Positions 60,718 to 64,000 of a DNA stretch of 64,000 bases are shown here, in pieces. The notes beneath the pieces were generated by a model. It ran no database searches. It saw only the letters and a program-made list of their open reading frames with translations, and was not told the origin of the DNA. Every line of letters begins with the position of its first letter. Within the stretch, counting starts at the first letter, position 1. This DNA is from Gynuella sp. Lineage in GTDB: Bacteria; Pseudomonadota; Gammaproteobacteria; Pseudomonadales; Natronospirillaceae. The stretch is taken from contig JANQHX010000052.1 of assembly GCA_028282465.1 (NCBI GenBank), positions 62,001-126,000 of the forward strand. Reading direction: 5' to 3'. The translations under genes were made by a program, and so were the position numbers.

Positions 60718-62013
60718 TTATCTAAGGTATGGAGACCAGGCTGGTTCCCTAACATGCCCTCTTTCCGCTGGCATGATACTGGCGATTTCGCCATCTAAGG
60801 AAGCCCAGGCCAATACCCCTTTATTTTTTTGCTGTGTTGCGTAAATAAGCATGGTTCCGTTTGGAGCTATGCTTGGAGACTCATCAAGATCTGTTTCTGA
60901 TAAAACTTTTAGTTCTCTCGTTTCCGTGTTCAAAGCTGCAACATGGAACACTCCAGAACTTTGATGCACCATTACAATGTGCTTACCATCAGAGCTGTAA
61001 TGAGCCCGCGCGTTAAAGCTTCCCTCAAAGGTTAAGCGTTCAACCGCCCCAGTGTCTAGGGTTAGTTGATAAATTTGTGGCCTTCCGCCCCGTTCAGAAG
61101 TAAACAAAAGCTTCTTACCATCTGGAGACCAGCTCGGCTCGGTGTCAATTGCCCAATGACTAGTCAGTTGCTTAACCTTTTTGGTCTCAAGATTCATCAC
61201 ATAAATATCGGCATTGCCGGTTTGTGAATTTACGAATGCAAGAGATTTACCATCTGGGGAAAACGCAGCGCCACTATTTATACCCTTGTAAGATGGCAAA
61301 CTTGTTATTTGACCAGTAATTCGATTAGCAATTTTAATGGACGTTCTGCCCTTTTCACTAAACGTGGTGAATGCGATGTTTCGTCCGTCTGCGGACCAAG
61401 CCGGTGAAATGATAGATTGAGCAGACTTGTAAATGACTTTCTGTCGGTGACCATCAGCATCCGAGATTTCTAAGTTGTAAACCGGTCCGTCTTCCGTCCT
61501 ATTGTGGGTGACATAAGCAAGCTTAGTATTGAAGGCACCTTTAACACCGCTCATTTTTTCATATATTGCATCGCTGACCATATGAGCCATATCTCTTAAC
61601 TGGTTTTCAGACCCAGTGATTCTGGCATGGTGGATGTTCATTTCTCTAAAAACGTCGTATAGCCGGTAATTAACTATGTATTTCTTAGTGACCGAATCTT
61701 GTTCTATATTCCCAATCACAAGATAGTCTGGGCCCTGGAGACGCCAATCTCTGAAATAGACATCTTCTGGGTTACAGGGGTTTGCAATTAGGGGCCCGGA
61801 TGGTCGTTTAAACTGTCCGGTTCTCTCTAGGTCTGAGTAAACAATACTGCTGATGTCCTCAGGAAGTATTCGTTCTCCGTCCCAGCAAAAGTTGGTGATC
61901 GCCACTTCAGTGGCCTGGTCATACCCCTTAGTGATCACAAATCTGAATTCAGCAAAACTCATTGGCGCAAAAGTAACTGCAACCAGTGCCAAAATAGTTG
62001 TTAAATGTCTCAT
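60718..62013 (-). CDS. tolB: Tol-Pal system protein TolB
   Basis: A 431-residue periplasmic protein with a signal peptide (cleavage after SFA). The N-terminal alpha/beta domain (~22-160) is followed by a six-bladed WD40-type beta-propeller with repeated SPAWSADGRNIAFTT, AAFSPDGKSLAFVNS, PSWSPDGKKLLFTSERGG motifs. It binds Pal and TolA. It overlaps tolA by 4 bp. Confidence 0.96.
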   Translation of the reverse strand: MRHLTTILALVAVTFAPMSFAEFRFVITKGYDQATEVAITNFCWDGERILPEDISSIVYSDLERTGQFKRPSGPLIANPCNPEDVYFRDWRLQGPDYLVIGNIEQDSVTKKYIVNYRLYDVFREMNIHHARITGSENQLRDMAHMVSDAIYEKMSGVKGAFNTKLAYVTHNRTEDGPVYNLEISDADGHRQKVIYKSAQSIISPAWSADGRNIAFTTFSEKGRTSIKIANRITGQITSLPSYKGINSGAAFSPDGKSLAFVNSQTGNADIYVMNLETKKVKQLTSHWAIDTEPSWSPDGKKLLFTSERGGRPQIYQLTLDTGAVERLTFEGSFNARAHYSSDGKHIVMVHQSSGVFHVAALNTETRELKVLSETDLDESPSIAPNGTMLIYATQQKNKGVLAWASLDGEIASIMPAERGHVREPAWSPYLR

Positions 62014-62852
62014 TCAAATAATTCCTTCGTTTCTGGTGCTAGCCCAAATTCCAACGTTCGATAATATTTTTCAAAAATGGTCGAGTCATCAGGAACATTA
62101 AAACGCTTGACCTTTCTTACTGCCCTCTCCACTGATCGGTCTACTACTGGATCACCGCTGGATTGAAATATGTGCACATCCTTTAATTCCCCATTTGGGA
62201 GCAGATGCAGCCTAACCCCAATTAACATGTCATCTCTAGCGGTTAGAGGGACCTTCCACTGATCATATACTTGGCCATATATCGCTTGGTCATAAGTTGC
62301 TCTGATTTGCACTTCTTTTTCTAATTGTTGACGAGCTAATTCTTCTGCCTCTTTATATTTTTGGTCTTCGTCTTCTAAACCCAGTGCCAAATCCTCCTCA
62401 AAAGAGGATATGAGCTCTTCCCTACGAGCCAACTCTTCTTGCTCAATTCGTTTCTGTTCCAGTTCTTGCTGTCTCTCCAGCTCTCGTTGTTTCTCAAGCT
62501 CTTGTTCTTTTTGCCGAGCAGCGATTTCTTGTTGCCTTTTCTTTTCTGCCGCTTCTTCTGCCTTTTTCTTCGCTATGGCTGCTTGTCTATCTTTTTCTTT
62601 TTGTTTCTTCTCAGCTTCAGCCTTAGAAGGTGGTTTGGGTTTTTCTTGCTTAGGCTTTTTTACCACTGGCTGCTTTTTAGGAGGGGGTTGTTTTTCAGGC
62701 TTTTTCAATATGACCAATTCAGCTTTCACGTGCTGAGGTATTTTAAATTCAGCTGGTTTTTCAGGCTCACCGTCCCAGCTCCATACCAAAGCCACTCCGG
62801 CAGCAACATGAATTGCTAGCGCTAGGAATATGGCTAAGGTATATCTCAACAT
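62010..62852 (-). CDS. tolA: Tol-Pal system protein TolA
   Basis: A 280-residue inner-membrane protein. One N-terminal membrane helix (~5-25), then a Pro/Lys-rich part (KKPEKQPPPKKQPVVKKPK), a long charged Lys/Glu/Gln-rich coiled coil (~75-175) and a C-terminal TonB-like domain (MLIGVRLHLLPNGELKDVHIFQSSGDPVVDRSVERAVRKV). It transmits proton-motive force from TolQR to TolB-Pal. The coil is shorter than in E. coli TolA (421 residues). Confidence 0.94.
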   Translation of the reverse strand: MLRYTLAIFLALAIHVAAGVALVWSWDGEPEKPAEFKIPQHVKAELVILKKPEKQPPPKKQPVVKKPKQEKPKPPSKAEAEKKQKEKDRQAAIAKKKAEEAAEKKRQQEIAARQKEQELEKQRELERQQELEQKRIEQEELARREELISSFEEDLALGLEDEDQKYKEAEELARQQLEKEVQIRATYDQAIYGQVYDQWKVPLTARDDMLIGVRLHLLPNGELKDVHIFQSSGDPVVDRSVERAVRKVKRFNVPDDSTIFEKYYRTLEFGLAPETKELFE

Positions 62853-62854
62853 GG

Positions 62855-63271
62855 TTAAGGCGCTTCAGTAACTAAACCGACTGACTCGGCACCGGCCAAT
62901 TGCAGTGTGGTCATAAGTTCTACCACCACACCATAAGGTACCGTTAAATCGCCACGAACCAAAACCTGGGTCGCAGGCCTGGACTGTAATATGGTTCCAA
63001 CATATCGACCCACCTCTTCCGAAGGTACTGATTCTGGTTTTTGTTGGCCTCGCTCAATAAAAAACTTTCCTGCAGCATCCACTGAAACAATGAGCATTTC
63101 ATCGAGATTCTGATTCTCAACGGGCGCGGCTTGGGTTTGAGGAAGGTCAACTTTAACTCCCTGGGTCAACATGGGAGCTGTGATCATGAAAATCACCAAA
63201 AGCACCAACATTACGTCAATGTATGGAACAACGTTGATTTCTGAAACTGGCTTACGACGCACGCGACCCAT
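62855..63271 (-). CDS. tolR: Tol-Pal system protein TolR
   Basis: A 138-residue ExbD/TolR protein: ISEINVVPYIDVMLVLLVIFMITAPMLTQGVKVDLPQ, in which the TM Asp (YIDVML) is essential for proton use. A periplasmic dimerisation domain follows. It works with TolQ as the proton motor of the Tol complex. Confidence 0.96.
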   Translation of the reverse strand: MGRVRRKPVSEINVVPYIDVMLVLLVIFMITAPMLTQGVKVDLPQTQAAPVENQNLDEMLIVSVDAAGKFFIERGQQKPESVPSEEVGRYVGTILQSRPATQVLVRGDLTVPYGVVVELMTTLQLAGAESVGLVTEAP

Positions 63272-63274
63272 GGT

Positions 63275-63991
63275 TTAAACCTGCTTTGGGGTGGCTTGAA
63301 CCGAGGCTTTTTTGGCAGATTGCTGAGACAACACAACGTGCAGTTGTCGGTTTAGAATGGCGGAAAACTCTTCCGAAAAGGTGTCGTACGACGCAACAAT
63401 TTTATCTGCCCGCGATGCGAATCTGTTGTACGCCATCACGGCTGGAATTGCAGCAAATAGCCCCATGGCCGTAGCGATTAGTGCCTCAGATATACCGGGT
63501 GCTACTGTTGCTAAGGTCGCCTGACTTGCATTTGCCAAGCCCCTAAATGAATTCATTATGCCCCAAACGGTTCCAAATAAGCCGATATAGGGTGATGTGG
63601 AACCAACGGTTGCCAAAAAAGGCAAATGATTATCTAACTTGTCGCCTTCCTTATTAGCTGCCACCCTCATTGCTCTTTGGGTACCCACCATTATGGCTTC
63701 CGGGTCTGCAGATGCTTGTTGTCTTAAACGAGTAAACTCTTTAAAACCGGCTTTAAAAATAGTCTCTGCACCATGGCTGTCTGGATTAGCATTTAACTGC
63801 CGATAAAGCTGAGTTAAATCCATGCCTGACCAAAATTTTTCTTCGAACTGATTAAAACCGCGCCTAGCTTTTGAAAATACTTGTGCGCGTTCAAAGATCA
63901 TGACCCATGAAACAATGGAGGCCAGCACCAATACCAGCATGACAAGCTGAACAACTATGCTGGCGCTACTGATTAAACTCCAGAAAGACAT
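63275..63991 (-). CDS. tolQ: Tol-Pal system protein TolQ
   Basis: A 238-residue ExbB/TolQ-type protein with three membrane helices: ~14-35 (VQLVMLVLVLASIVSWVMIFERAQVFSKA), ~135-157 (FLATVGSTSPYIGLFGTVWGIMNSFRGL) and ~168-192 (IATAMGLFAAIPAVMAYNRF). The FLATVGSTSPYIGLFGTVWGI motif is diagnostic. It pairs with TolR as proton channel. The whole gene fits inside the window; the start is 9 bp from its right end, and upstream ybgC is out of view. Confidence 0.96.
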   Translation of the reverse strand: MSFWSLISSASIVVQLVMLVLVLASIVSWVMIFERAQVFSKARRGFNQFEEKFWSGMDLTQLYRQLNANPDSHGAETIFKAGFKEFTRLRQQASADPEAIMVGTQRAMRVAANKEGDKLDNHLPFLATVGSTSPYIGLFGTVWGIMNSFRGLANASQATLATVAPGISEALIATAMGLFAAIPAVMAYNRFASRADKIVASYDTFSEEFSAILNRQLHVVLSQQSAKKASVQATPKQV

Positions 63992-64000
63992 TTGTTCAGA

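Noticed and set aside
62439-62819. 126-codon antisense frame within tolA
   Set aside because: It arises from the repetitive Lys/Glu codons of the TolA coil read backwards.
1-64000. CRISPR array, prophage, rRNA, plasmid origin
   Set aside because: No repeat-spacer structure, phage structural genes, rRNA sequence or replication initiator was seen.

Overview
The window looks like chromosomal DNA of a marine, polysaccharide-degrading gammaproteobacterium of the Pseudomonadales/Oceanospirillales/Cellvibrionales type. This is an inference from three things: moderately AT-rich DNA; the block tolQRAB-pal-cpoB-queC-tRNA-Lys-nadA-bepA-tusA-perM-bcp-dapA-bamC-MBL, which follows Pseudomonas-type gene order; and secreted modular proteins with CBM6-like and Ig-like domains. 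The species cannot be named from the sequence alone.

Layout. 1-9.7 kb: end of a class-3 lipase, an RDD membrane protein, a small DUF6435 protein, a very large secreted multidomain protein ending in a di-heme oxidoreductase (DHOR) domain, a 264-bp MITE-like element, and an unusual fusion of a cyclic-nucleotide-binding domain with an acylating aldehyde dehydrogenase. 9.7-13.1 kb: a membrane protein, then a BaeSR-like two-component system with a Spy/CpxP-like periplasmic protein. 13.2-19.9 kb: a run of small accessory genes (a GLYR1/HIBADH-type reductase with a divergent LysR, DUF3291, SRPBCC, ABM, three GNATs, a ParB-like protein, an AAA ATPase). 19.9-22.7 kb: a secreted GH26-like hydrolase divergent from a XylR-like regulator, then an FmdB-like protein. 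22.9-29.3 kb: two related small secreted proteins, livKHMGF and a membrane protein. 29.4-34.5 kb: an M23 peptidase fused to an alpha/beta hydrolase, divergent from ackA-pta. 34.5-40.6 kb: a periplasmic solute-binding protein, a second GH26-like protein with three CBM6-like modules, an AraC regulator and a VOC protein. 40.6-50.3 kb: amt, an MMPL/RND exporter, a thioredoxin, a Tag-like glycosylase/YciH/GIY-YIG trio, a LysE exporter, Nnr and two hypotheticals. 50.3-64 kb: an outer-membrane beta-barrel gene followed by the conserved housekeeping block listed above.

How the parts may work together. The two GH26-like enzymes, the XylR-like regulator and the CBM-bearing DHOR protein suggest extracellular attack on a plant or algal polysaccharide, perhaps a xylan or mannan, possibly with an oxidative or electron-transfer component. 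AckA-Pta and the CNB-ALDH protein both handle acetyl-CoA and may form an overflow or fermentation branch. The Tol-Pal operon, BamC, BepA and the BaeSR/Spy-like genes serve envelope integrity. The strongest candidates for undescribed biology are the modular DHOR protein (2282-6862), the CNB-ALDH fusion (7753-9489) and the M23-alpha/beta-hydrolase fusion (29382-30878).
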